This document shows positions 23,201-34,559 of a DNA stretch of 64,000 bases, piece after piece. The translations under genes and the position numbers were made by a program. The stretch is taken from positions 4,712,001 to 4,776,000 of the forward strand of contig NC_089553.1 in assembly GCF_040115645.1 (NCBI RefSeq), written 5' to 3'. Numbering within the stretch: the first letter of the stretch is position 1; the number at the start of each line of letters is the position of its first letter. The stretch comes from Euwallacea fornicatus (Eukaryota > Arthropoda > Insecta > Coleoptera > Curculionidae). Under the pieces are notes generated by a model. It was not told the origin of the DNA, did not search any database, and saw only the letters and a list, made by a program, of their open reading frames with translations.

Positions 23201-25156
23201 TCGTGATCAAATAAACATCGTTAAAAAATTGCGATTTTTAAACTTTTTTACTTCCAAGGAATAGCATAAATTTTTTTCCATATGTTCATAATTTCGTGGT
23301 CGCCACTGTGTGTGCCTGGCAAGTAAAACAACTTCCAACTGAGACTTTATGTCCGAAAATTTTAGAAAACAGTTATTATTTCTGTAACAGTTCCACAAAG
23401 GGGCGCTTCTGTAGTGATTTTTCCTATTACGTTGAGAAAATACGCATTTCGTTCTATGGGCCCTTAGAGGGCCACAATAACCAAGTTTACCTGTTTCGAG
23501 TGCTCTGAGTTGTTGGTATCAATTTAGCTTCTAATTATAAGTTTTAACTACACGTTAGCTCCTTTGACGTGATAATCACTATTTCTTATCACGATAGGAC
23601 GGAGGCCGTCCGCTATTCATCGCCTGCCAATGTGGTCATATGGACGTGGTAAAAGAGCTAATTAATAGGGGAGCCAATATCAACGCACAGATGAAGGTAT
23701 AACGTAATTGATGTTAATATGATCAGGTAGGTCGTCATGTTTTCAATGTTATCATATAGGATCGAGCTACGCCCCTTTTCATAGCCTCCCAAAACGGTTA
23801 TTACAATATAGTGTTGTTTCTCCTCGCCCACGGCGCCGAACCCGATGTCAGAAGGATCGACGGTGCCACCCCGTTATGGATAGCAGCTCAAATGGGTCAC
23901 GACTATATAGTGTCAGCTTTGCTGAAGTCTGGTGCTTTCGTGGATTCTTCCAGACACGTATATATTGACACTACCTTTCTGTGGTGTAATTTTAAAAGTA
24001 AAATTTCCTTTGAAATTTTAGGATGGAGCCACGGCTTTGTTTAAGGCCTCGCATAAGGGTCACTCAGGCACCATCGCAGAGTTACTAAAGTATCGCCCCT
24101 CTTTAGGTGTTTTGGCAGTAAGTACAGAGTTTTTGGTTTTAAGCTATACCTAAATCCTGCACGGCATATTGTAAGCACCATACACAGGTATACTCAGTTT
24201 CATATGAAATGCACCACTCAATGATAATAATAATTATTAGTAAGTCTTGTAATTTTGGCAAAATAATGCTTAACAACAGAGTATCAAATGATCGGTTTCG
24301 GTAAAAAAGGGAAAACGCCAATGTTTTTTTTGCCATTAACCTAGATTTTTTATTCAATGTACAAAGTGTTTCTTAATGGATCGTAAAATATTAAATAGGT
24401 GAATAGTTTAAAAAATTAAATACGTTGACTATTGGCGTGCGCAAAAAAATTAGAGGGGGGGGAGGGGTAAACGTATCCACGGTCCTCCAGTTTCTTCGCT
24501 CTGGGTTCAAATTTTTTTGTTGAAATAATAGGAAAAGTGCGCCTCATCGAACTGCGCATCACTGCAAAATTTTATTAAAATATGTAAGTAAACACCTAAG
24601 TTAATAACATTTTTTCCTTTTCAACGATTTTAACACTGTGTATAGAGTATAAAGCGCCTAAGAAAAAAGATTGCATGAAGAAAGTCTAAATATTTTCGCT
24701 TAAAGAATCTGTATTTAGCAGAATGGCCTACTAATGTGCAACATCCTACATAAAAATTATTGAGTTTTCCATTATTTTTATTTATTATTTTTTATTAAAT
24801 TTCTCTAAACCTTACGACTCGTGACATAATGTAGTGGGCCATCTTACCTGTATCACCCTGTGCTCAATATTCACATAAATCTGATGAAATCAATTGGTCG
24901 AGACACGGGTCTTAGGAAGACCAACAACCTCTTTCCTTTTCTACTAGAGCGCTCGATTTTTTTGTAGAATGGTGAAAGTGCCCTTCATGCTGCTGCGTTT
25001 TCTGGGAACCAGTCAGTATGCAAGCAACTTATCTCCGCTGGAGCCTCAGCTACTATCAAGAACCAGGACGAGTTTACACCCAGCGATATAGCTCAGCAGC
25101 AGGGTCATAAAGAACTACATAAATTCCTGAGACGATTTGAGAAAAATCCTAGTTAG
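20275..25156 (+). CDS. Ankrd29: Ankyrin repeat domain protein 29 homologue
   Basis: Seven exons, 20275-20385, 20452-20550, 20606-20704, 23598-23696, 23760-23957, 24022-24117 and 24968-25156, are all phase 0. They encode 295 residues of back-to-back ankyrin repeats, nearly the whole of the 301-residue human ANKRD29. Most internal exons are 99 or 198 nt, one or two 33-residue repeats each. Family-specific wording includes GTTALFFAAQ, DGATPLWIAAQMGHD, NGESALHAAAFSGN and KEL plus a short C-tail ending KNPS. The first coding exon, which should add a few residues before KESPYD, was not found. Ankyrin stacks bind partner proteins; the cellular role of ANKRD29 is not established. Intron 3 is 2.9 kb and holds a Tc1 relic. 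Confidence 0.9.
22643..23069 (+). pseudogene. Tc1-like transposase relic in Ankrd29 intron 3
   Basis: Two overlapping frames carry Tc1 transposase wording. RITIYRIYHKLEV and GYCNKIKDALKPWIF come first. A frameshift near 22800 follows, then WPSCSPDLNPIENWWKAA, the last catalytic block of the family, and SCQALIKSMRNRRLE. It is fragmentary, with no start or intact frame. Confidence 0.8.
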
Positions 25157-25590
25157 TATAGGACTAATGTAGTATCAATTAGGTTTAAAAAAATATGTGT
25201 CAATAAATAGGAAACATAAAGACCCTTAGATCGATTAAATGTCTTCCTTATAGTTGTTCAATAAGGTGTCAAAAGCCACAGCTTTAACATTTATTAATGC
25301 AATGTACAATAATTGTTTAACATTAATTCGTTATTCAGCGGTATTATCTCTTTACTCTAATGATCATTAGAAAATTATGAAAGAAAGACTAACGAAATGT
25401 GCCTCGACTTCATTGTAAGGTGAATGATGTGTGATATTTATTATTGTTAAAGTGAAGTGGTTATTCACAATATGTGTGCATGCCGTGTGGCCCTAAATTT
25501 TAACTCTCCCTTCACCCTATTAACCCTTTAACATATTATAATGTTTTTTTTATTCAAAAGCACCATTAAGTAAAAAAAAAACTATTTTTT

Positions 25591-25780
25591 GACGTTTCTT
25601 TATTTTTCAAAATGTTGCTTAAGTCATCGGTAGGGCAAAATGGCCGATTTTTCAAATCGAAACATGGGTCAAGTGACACATTAAATTAAAGGTGTCACTT
25701 GGCCCATTCTGTAATTTAAAAAATCGGCCATTTTGCTCGAGCAAATGACGTCAACAGTATTTAGAAAAAGAGACAAACGT
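25591..25780. repeat. Long foldback, about 90-bp arms and a very short loop
   Basis: The left arm (25591-25681) and right arm (25690-25780) are imperfect inverted copies. GCAAAATGGCCGATTTTT pairs with AAAAAATCGGCCATTTTGC, and AAGTGACAC pairs with GTGTCACTT around a loop of about 10 nt. It begins 435 nt beyond the Ankrd29 stop, so it may be inside the 3' UTR and fold in the transcript. It could equally be an independent foldback element. Confidence 0.75.
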
Positions 25781-25781
25781 A

Positions 25782-26825
25782 AAAAAAAATGTTTTGTTCT
25801 ATCTATTACTGTTTTTTGGATGAGAAAAAAAATTGTTAAATTCTATGGCAGGAAGGGGCAATAATTTAGAGCCGCATTGTATTATCAGTTCATTTTCGAT
25901 TTTATATTATTAGTGCGTTTGTGAGTTTATTGAGAGTAGGAAGGTTTATATTTTAACTTGTTGGCTCTACTATGGAAAAAGAATCGAACTAAAACTAAAC
26001 ATCAGTGTTTCTTATTTAATTTTACTCATTCGCCAAACTCCTACTTAAAATAGTCCATAATACCCTTCTTCCTTATCAACAGCTTAAAAATATTTCGCGT
26101 CTACCTCTATTGCAGTATTTTTTCTTTTATCGTCATTCGCCATAAATTTACAGCAATATTTTATACCCCTCCTATTCTTCTACTCCTCAAGTTGCTTCTG
26201 TTGCAATTCACTCACAGAATTCCCTGGATTCCGTGAATAGTTCCTATCGAACGTAACTCGTTATTTCGTTTTCAGATTTAGACGTTTGCTAAATTTCTGC
26301 GTCTCTTGCCGTTAGTTCGCTAACGCGGGAGGCAATTGACCCAAAAAAAAAACTAAAATTAGTTGTGTGGACCAACGAGCTCGATAGAACATCAAAAACT
26401 GTTTGGTCACGTTTTGGCCAAACAGTTTGCGGGTGCTGAATGGTTGTTTATCCGCAACATTCATGAAAGCTCTCAGAAAACTCCTTCAAACATTTCCTAC
26501 GACAATCTACAAGTAGCATTCTTTCATTAAAAATCTTAGCGTATCTTTAAACACTTTATTCGGAGTGCGTGACTTCGTTTTTTTGTTAAATGAGCTCTCT
26601 TATTTATTAAAGAATTGCGCACTTTGTGTAGGATTTCGCACTACTGACTAGAACAGATGCCCTGTTGCCATTTCAAAAAGATGACTTTCAATTTGTGTAT
26701 TGCTAGAGCTCAAATGTAAAAAAAAGTAAGGTTAAATAAATCAGGAAAGAATTATAAACGTCAAAAAATTAGTCACTTCTTAAAAACAATCTGAGAAGAT
26801 TTAATATTTATCAATATTTGAAGAT
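25782..26825. other. Intergenic; upstream region of dynactin 2
   Basis: No coding signal is seen. A short palindrome-like repeat, TTTGGTCACGTTTTGGCC followed by AAACAG, lies near 26400. The dctn2 promoter must lie in the last few hundred bases. Confidence 0.4.
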
Positions 26826-28892
26826 ATGGCGGATCCAAAGTATGCAGACTTACCTGGAATTGTAAGCTCTATTTTACTAAACAAAAAAGACGTAAAAGCC
26901 AAAAAAACATCACTTTCAGGCCTATGACGAACCTGATGTTTATGAAACAAATGATCTCCCAGAATCAGAACAGGCGGATAATTTTTACGAACTCGAAAAC
27001 GAACCAGTGGAGAGAATCCACATCTCTTCACAGGAGGCCTTTAATAAGTTCAAAGGTAAATTTCTAAATACAACTAATGTTGACTTCTCTGAGCGAGTAT
27101 CAAAGAAGGTTCGAACAGGATATGACGCAAGAAGTGGGGATTGGGAACTGGCTGGACAAGGTAAGCTTTTAATTATTTTTACCCAATTGAACAGGGACCT
27201 AGTCTGGTGTTGAAATTTCAGGTGTGAAAGAAACGCCTATTCAAAAGTATCAGCGCTTACAATGTGAAATAAAAGAGCTTCTTGAGGAAGTTAATAATCT
27301 AGGCAAATCCAAAGAGGATGGAATATTGGATTGCCTTGTTCCTACCGATCAAGTGGAGCAGTCTTTAAAACTGTTAACAGATCTTAAACTTGAGGAAACT
27401 TTGGGGGAGGAGTTAATTGCCAAGATTTCTGATCCAGAAGGAACGCAAATAAAGTAATTTATATTAATGGGTAGATAGATATTAAAGTCTTCATTATTTC
27501 TATATTTGAAACATATTTGCAGACTTTGATAAAGTAAAGAGATATTTTAATTTCCATGCTCTTTAGGAAACTGTTGTCTCAACTTGAACAATTCAAGCAG
27601 AAAGTGAATGAACAGCCAGAGTCTAATTCAAAACAAGGTGGAGACAACATTATATATCAATTTAAATATAGACCTGAGCAGGCTAAACTTCAACAAACTG
27701 CCCGTCTAGCTGAGCTAGAGGGTAGATTACACAGACTGGAGTCAGTTCTCGGAGCTTCATCTGACAAGTTAGCAAGATTGGCTACTGCAACCAATAAAGG
27801 TAATACATTGATAATACAGGGTGTCCCAGAATAAAATAGAAAATAAAATACTACTAATTAGTCAGGTGAAAGTAGGCTAATTTATCTCAATTTATTTAGG
27901 TATGAAATTGTTTTATTTTTATACTAGAAGACTTCAAAGTTGATTTTAAAAAACGCATTTATTTTAAATAATTTTGGAATATCACATATCATTTTTATCA
28001 AAGTTCCCTATATCGCGCATTTTAAAAAACCAATTGAATTCACTTAAATTCATTTGCATTTTTTTGTTAATTAACAAGCTTTTTTTGATTTATCCCATGT
28101 AGTTCTGAATTACATATGATAAGTTATATGGAAAATGTTTCTTTGTTCTGCATCACTGCTTGTTTTGATCTGATTTGAGGAGCTGATATTTTGCCAGTCT
28201 TTTTTCTAATTAATTGGGATTGTTCAAGTAGTAGAAGTAGAGTTGCATTTATTGCCCCTTTTAAATTAATGTGACTTATAAAAGCTCCTTTGCTGCAAAA
28301 ACAAAGTAATTTTACGCAACAGTATGTATTGCTTTAGGATGTTTGATGGAAGTTGCACAATATTTAAGTGCCACTGCAAGTATGCTTGATTCATCTCAAC
28401 TGGATCATATCGAGGGCCGACTATCAGCGATGGCTCAAAAATTGGAAGCCCTGGGACAAAAGAAGAAAGAGCTCCAGCAGGATGATGAAAAGGACAAAAT
28501 GGTGTGTGTTGGTATTTGAAAAAGACTATTAACATTGTTACTAATTATTTAGATCCTGGAACTCTATGAATTAGTAAAAAGTTCTGATAATATTAAGGAA
28601 TTATTGCCCCAAACTGTTGAAAGATTGAAGTCCTTAGAGGCTCTTCACAACAAAGGTACAAATCAATATGTTTTTACTAAACTGATAATCTTGAGTATTT
28701 CTTCCAATTACAGCCACGGAATTTACCAAAACCCTCACCCAAATTGAATTAGCGCAAGCTGAGATAGGTTGCAACGTTCAAAACAACAAGACACTGCTTC
28801 AAGGCGTTCAAGAGAGTTTTGCCGTTAATTTAAATGAGATCAATCAGAAGATTACGGATTTAGATTCTAGAATAAAAGCTATAAAAAATTAG
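26826..28892 (+). CDS. DCTN2-p50: Dynactin subunit 2 (dynamitin, p50)
   Basis: Seven exons, 26826-26861, 26920-27160, 27222-27453, 27567-27799, 28338-28501, 28553-28655 and 28714-28892, join in phase to 395 residues; Drosophila has about 380 and human about 400. It opens MADPKYADLPGI, then AYDEPDVYET, the conserved dynamitin start. Further family strings are GYDARSGDWELAGQG, ETPIQKYQRLQ and KYRPEQAKL, followed by RLAELEGRLHRLES, QLDHIEGRLSA and a C-terminal coiled coil ending SRIKAIKN. Dynamitin forms the shoulder of dynactin and links the dynein activator's arm to the Arp1 filament. Intron 4 (27800-28337) starts with ATACAGGGTGTCCCAG, a repeat end. The gene is tail to tail with the ABCH transporter. 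Confidence 0.96.
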
Positions 28893-30408
28893 TAGAAACA
28901 AAAGAATAGTATTTATTAGTACTAATGCTTTCTAATTTATTATTGATAGAAATTTTTTATGGGGTTGATGTTTTCATTTTGTACCCTTTTATTACTTAAA
29001 ATTTCTCAGGAATTGGCTTAATTTGGTTCAATGCCGCACTAACAAAATATTTTAATTGTGCAGTAAAAACAGTTTTTTTAGTTTACATAGTACGCAATAA
29101 AAATATGGTTCATACTCATTTATAATGTAGGCAGTGATAATTTTGTGCAACTTCACGATATGATATAAAGAGTGGTGCTTTCGATTTGAAAAAATAAACA
29201 CGACCATCATATTTAATTTTTGGTTATCCTGCATATTTAAGTTTTCGTTGAAAAAATATAACAAGTAGACTTCTTTGAGCGTTTTTTTGTTACAAAAATC
29301 ACTATCTGAATTAATGACTTTTTGCGTTCAATTTGTAATTTAAAAAAATATGTATGATTTTGGTTTATGTTAGTGATAGCAGTAAAAGAAAGTTATACCC
29401 AGCATTTACATTATTATGGAAAGGATATACGGACATTGATGTTTCACCTTCCATCTACAATGGAAAAAACTGCTTACTGACTTCAACATTAATTTAATAA
29501 ATTATTTGAGTATAACGTTTGCTAAGGATGTTTAATTGGTAATTTATACAGAGTGCCTCACATAAGAATGAACGCAGTGGGGATCTTTGAAACAATGAGA
29601 GATATCAGGTAGATTATCTTTTTAATGGATTTGAAGTAGAGTTGTTGTCAGAAGCAGTCAGTGCACCCATAAATTATTACAGAAATAAATAAAAATCACC
29701 AACATTGATATATTTATTTTATATTAACATCTTATTCTAGTTCCACTCTAAAGAAACCTGTTGCATGTCGATCTCCTCAGACCAACGTCCTGGATACGCT
29801 ACTCTCAAATAGTATCTTCTCGATAATTGGCAATGATACTTTGTCGTATTTGATTTTAAAAACACATGATTTACGCAAATACTTTTTAGTGTATCAAATT
29901 ACTATTTACTTCACTTTAAGTATCCTTGTATTAAAACAGTTCTATAAAATTAATGATTATTAATTAGCATTAATGTTCGCGAAAATTAGCCAAACAGTTT
30001 AAATAAAATTACTAAAAAACGGTAATTATATAGTATTAGTATAATACCAACTAATAATAAGCATCATGTTAAAAGGGTTTACTAGAACAGAACACTCAAA
30101 TAATTTTTTCTTGTTTATATGTAAGAGAGTGCGAAAGGACCAATTTAATCACTTATTTATTACTCTAAATCACTGCGAAATACATTATAATGTTAATACG
30201 GTACGACTTTCGATAATTAAAACTGAAAATGAACTATTGTTCATATGAAGTACCTCACAGAATAATAATTAAATAAAAGCCCTTTGTTTTTCATAATATG
30301 TATTTCTGGAATTTGGTTTATAATTATTTACCAAACGCGTTTAATCTTTTCTACTTTGTCTGGCAAACAGAGGCAAAATAAGCGACATTCACGAATATAA
30401 ATACTATT
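28893..30408. other. Intergenic between two convergent genes
   Basis: This is very AT-rich with no supported coding frame. AATAAA-type hexamers occur within about 200 nt of the dctn2 stop (for example 29095-29102, AATAAAAA). Confidence 0.5.
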
Positions 30409-33400
30409 TCATCTCTTTATTTTGATAATCCAAACACTAGCAAAAGCAAAGAGCATGATCCAAACTGACACCACAGCAAATCCGCTGATAACAGACGCGT
30501 CCCATAGACTCCAGCCTTTTGCCATCAGGTTTCTAAACGAAAGAATCGCCATGGTGCATGGAGAGATTAGCGAACACCATCTCAAAACAATGGGCATCGC
30601 TTCAATCGGCCACACCACACCTTAAAATTCAAGTCATAACTACTAAGAATACCTTTTTACAAGCCGCGAAATGTACCACAAATCAGAGTCATTGGCACGA
30701 AGCCCCCAGTACACAGTATGTTGGCTTCTCCAGGATTTTGGCAAAAACTTGAAACGAAGAATCCTGTGGAGAAAATTCAGTTAAGTTAGAAGTAAAAAAA
30801 AATTCTTTACTTGCCATAAGCCATTCCACATACCCCTACTAGGTATGTTAGAACGAATACGTTCCAATAGATTACATCGGAGTATGTTACATTCACGCCA
30901 GGTACAAAGAGAAACATTATCATGATTTCGGCCACCTCAACCAACATTATAATGCATTGGAAAGATAGATGGGACAAAGTTATTTCCAGGGAGGTAACGC
31001 CTGCTATTATGGACCTGTCCCAAACGCCGTCCAGTTTTTCTTTTACTATTATTTGGGATGTCATGGTGGAGCCCAATAAGAAAACTAACCTGTTAGAAGA
31101 TAGGCTCCACGTGATGGAATGTAACAAAGGAAGAAACTTACAATAGAATCATCCCCGGAGTCATGAATCTGCTCAATGGAGCAGACTCGTCCCCAAATAA
31201 TTGATATTCCTGAAATGGCAATGACCCGAATTTCTCCGGTAAGTCACAATCCGAAAACAACTTCTTCTGAAAATCTATGAATAATTTAAAGATTTTTTTG
31301 GCCATAACTGCTCCGGTCAGTTTGTTCGACATATCCATGTAAACTTTTATTTCTCCATAATCTACTACTGAATTATCTATTGCAGTAGGGTAGAAAACCT
31401 GTAAAAACGGGCCTATGGCTATTTTGACGCTTATATGAAAAAGTGTGTCATTTTACTCTCTCTTCGAACGAACTGGAAAAGTTGGTAGGGACATAAAGGA
31501 CGCCCAAAACATTTCCGTGCTTGATCCCTTCAATGGCATCGGAGAAGGAGTTGTACAAAACCTTAAGAGAAATATCATTAAGCGCATAGACAGGGCGTTT
31601 CAAATTCGATCCGCACCATTGAAATCTTGGAAACTGGGAAACACGAAGTAGATCGGATGAGGACTAAATTGCGCGATTTAGCGCTCGATCGAATGCCGTT
31701 TCGACAATTTGATTTTTCCGAGTACCTCTGAATATATCCGAAAACAACTAAAAATTGGAAATTTCGTTTTTGCTTCTTAGCGTTAGTTGACACGGAAGCT
31801 CAAAATCACAAACATTATTTTCTTTACCGCCTTTTTTCCTAGCTGCACGACGACGTTTCCACCTGACTATTTTTTTGTAGGAAAATCCAATGTAGCACCC
31901 ATAGGAAAGAATAAAATTGATGATGGCAGCCGAAAGACGAAACATGGAATGGAAAATTTGAAAACATCGTCGTGTAGCTAAGAATAAGTTGCAACGAAAA
32001 TATGCTTCTGGTTTTGGTCTTTCTTATCAAATAATGCAAAAAAAAGAACATCTCAATCTAAAATGTTTAGTTTTCTTTCGAATATATTGGGAGATGCCCG
32101 GAAAATTTGAATTTTGAAAACGGCATCTGGTCAAGCATCGAATTACGCAATTTTGTCCTCATTTAAACTTCTTCGTATCTCCACGTTTCCGAGATCTCGA
32201 TGATGAGGTTCCAATTTGAGATGCTTTGGAGACTGGCAACTTCATCAAAAGAATAGCATCTATGGAAACTTCGAATTTAGTCCCGATTTCCATGGAAACT
32301 GGCCTCTAAGGAAAGTTGTTAGTACTCAAAAAATTATGCTTAAATACTTTATGGATCATGGGGTGTTCCATATAAGTCAGAAATCTGCACGTTAAATTCC
32401 TGAAGTGGCATTCGTAGTTTTGGTGAGATACGCTGGAATTCCAGTCGAAACCGATGCAACGAACGGACATTGATTCATTGTTTACTATCCCCAGCCTCAG
32501 TTGCTTCGGGTCGCTTCCAATTGCGTTCGCAAAAAACCACATTTGAAGCAACGGGAACGTTATAAGAAAGAGGATGCCGCTGGAACAATTACGTTCAAAT
32601 GGCAACTTTCTCTACAAACAGACGAGTTAAACCCACCCAACATTTCTATAAAACTGTTTACAGTTTTTAGTAAACAGAGCCTTCATTCTTTTTCTGTTTA
32701 CATTCGTGGTCGACACGTACGACAGTTTCCCTTTACTTGATTTCTTCCCTTTGGAATTCTTCGCGAGTTCCTAAGGACAGACAATATACAGGGTGACTCA
32801 TTAAGAATTAGGCAGCCAAAATCTGAAGGTTTACACGTGGAACGGTGCCAATTGGAGACAATATGTTTTACCCAAAAGTTGAAAGATTCGGTTATGTACA
32901 GAGTGTCGAACTTGAAAATTTGTAAACTTACATTTTTTGTATTTTATAGAAAATGAAAATATGGTTGGTTTGTTTCGCTTTGAATTTCTTGTCGAATTTA
33001 AAAACAGTGTTCGTAAAATAGAATGTTTTTTTTCGAAAATGATCGAGATGTTCAAATAAAACAAGAATACGTAATTATCGAAAAAACTATGACTATTTCC
33101 GATTTTGAATCAAATTTCACCTCAGACATACAGGGTGAGGCGTTATTAACTGTAAATTCTGTAAAATTGGTCGTAAGTGGGGCCCGTGTTAGCGACGCAA
33201 AAATTGCGAAATGTATCTCATTCGTCACCTAAGAAAACATACTTTTCAAAAGTTTCTAAGTGTCTAACTTAAACGTTTTCACAATAATAACAGAAAAACG
33301 GATTAAAATTCCAAGTTTCAACACCCTGTATTTATCCAAAACCATCAGCTTTCGGATATTATTATATGATTTATATCGTTATATAATAAATATCTTAAGT

Positions 33401-34552
33401 ATATATATTTCCTATTTTTGAAGAATGTGCTATTTATATGACCGTGACTGTACATTTCTAGATCCGCGACCAGCAATGAGACTTCGTACCGAAGTACTTG
33501 TGGAACTGGTTGAATGTGCAGGATTCGGCTGCTTCGCTGAAGCGTCCTCCTGCCTCTGGCTTAACAGAAAAAACACTTCCTCCAATGTGGCTTTATTGTA
33601 CGTGGAAAGCAACTGTCCGGGCGATTCCTCGGCCAGAATTTGACCATTTCGCATGAGGCCAACCTTGACCAAAAATAATCTCAATCGCATTTTCGGAAAA
33701 TTTCCCAAACACTCACAGCGTCAGCACCTTTAGTTTCTTCGACATAATGCGTGGTAATTATTACCGTCGTTCGGTTTGCAGCTACGAGATCCTTCAAGTG
33801 ATCCCAAATCCTGTTGAGAAATCTCTGGTTTTGGGGGAGTACCGCGCAAATGCATTACCGACTCACTTCTCCCTCAATATTGGGTCCACGCCAACCGTGG
33901 GTTCGTCTAAAATGAGAAGCTCTGGGCTGTGGACTAAAGCTGCGGCAAACGAAACGCGCCTTTGCTGCCCCCCGCTGCAGTGCTTCAGGAGTCTTAAAAA
34001 TCAAACGTCACTGAGATCCGGACTCTAAATTATTAAGTCGTCGTACTTCTTCGAATTTGGAAGATCTAACAAAGTCGTCAGGTACTCGAGGCGCGTCTTA
34101 ATGTCTTGCTGTTTCATGTTACAGATGGTACCGAAGTAAACCAGCATGTCTTCCACGGTAAATTCGCACACCAATGCCAATTCCTGAAACCCTCGAGTTA
34201 AAGAAAGAATTACGTGTTTTTGCTACAGATATACTTGAGGCATGTAGCCAACCCGTGGACCCACCACCGAGCAACTTCTTTCTCCAGCGTTTCCGCCTAG
34301 AATCCAGATGTTTCCGGTGTCCACCATTTTCCTTCCAACAATGCAACGAAGCAGTGTGGTTTTACCGCAACCGCTCGCACCCAACAGTCCATATCTGGTA
34401 ACCATTTTTTTTTTTTTTTAAATCATGATGAACGTTGTTAGCAACGGAACTTACATAGTTCCTCGTTCAACGGTCAGAGATAGATGGTCAAGAATTACAC
34501 TCGATCCATAACGGGCCACTATATTCTCAATTCGGATAGCCTTGGCGTCCAT
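30409..34552 (-). CDS. ABC transporter, ABCH/ABCG-type half-transporter
   Basis: Thirteen minus-strand exons (34455-34552, 34235-34394, 34047-34183, 33867-33992, 33717-33810, 33449-33663, 32637-32693, 32348-32579, 31457-31561, 31142-31398, 30815-31089, 30677-30763, 30409-30620; some edges plus or minus 1) add up to 684 residues. The nucleotide-binding domain comes first: Walker A GASGCGKTT, Q-loop GYMPQ, C-loop CSGGQQRR, Walker B LLILDEPTVGVDP and H-loop THYVEE, then GLMRNGQILAEESP. The ABC2-type membrane domain follows, with ICG/VVWPIEAMP before the last helices. N-domain first plus these strings fits arthropod ABCH, a half-transporter that dimerises in the plasma membrane; several ABCH members are needed for cuticular lipid barriers. 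The join 33449/32693 is the least certain. One intron is GC-AG. Confidence 0.88.
32789..33328. mobile_element. Composite repeat in the ABCH intron
   Basis: The block is bounded by TATACAGGGTGACTC at the left and AACACCCTGTA at the right, each next to TA. A further copy of ACAGGGTG lies inside at 33131, so it may be two nested or adjacent insertions. It fills most of the intron between the nucleotide-binding and membrane domains of the transporter. No coding content is seen. Confidence 0.5.
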
Positions 34553-34559
34553 TATGCAC

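Noticed and set aside
31445..31651. Plus-strand frame opposite transporter exon 31457-31561
   Set aside because: The minus strand holds the conserved loop exon with correct phases on both sides.
33423..33643. Plus-strand frame opposite the ABC transporter
   Set aside because: It is the complement of the exon carrying GLMRNGQILAEESP, whose minus-strand reading matches the family.
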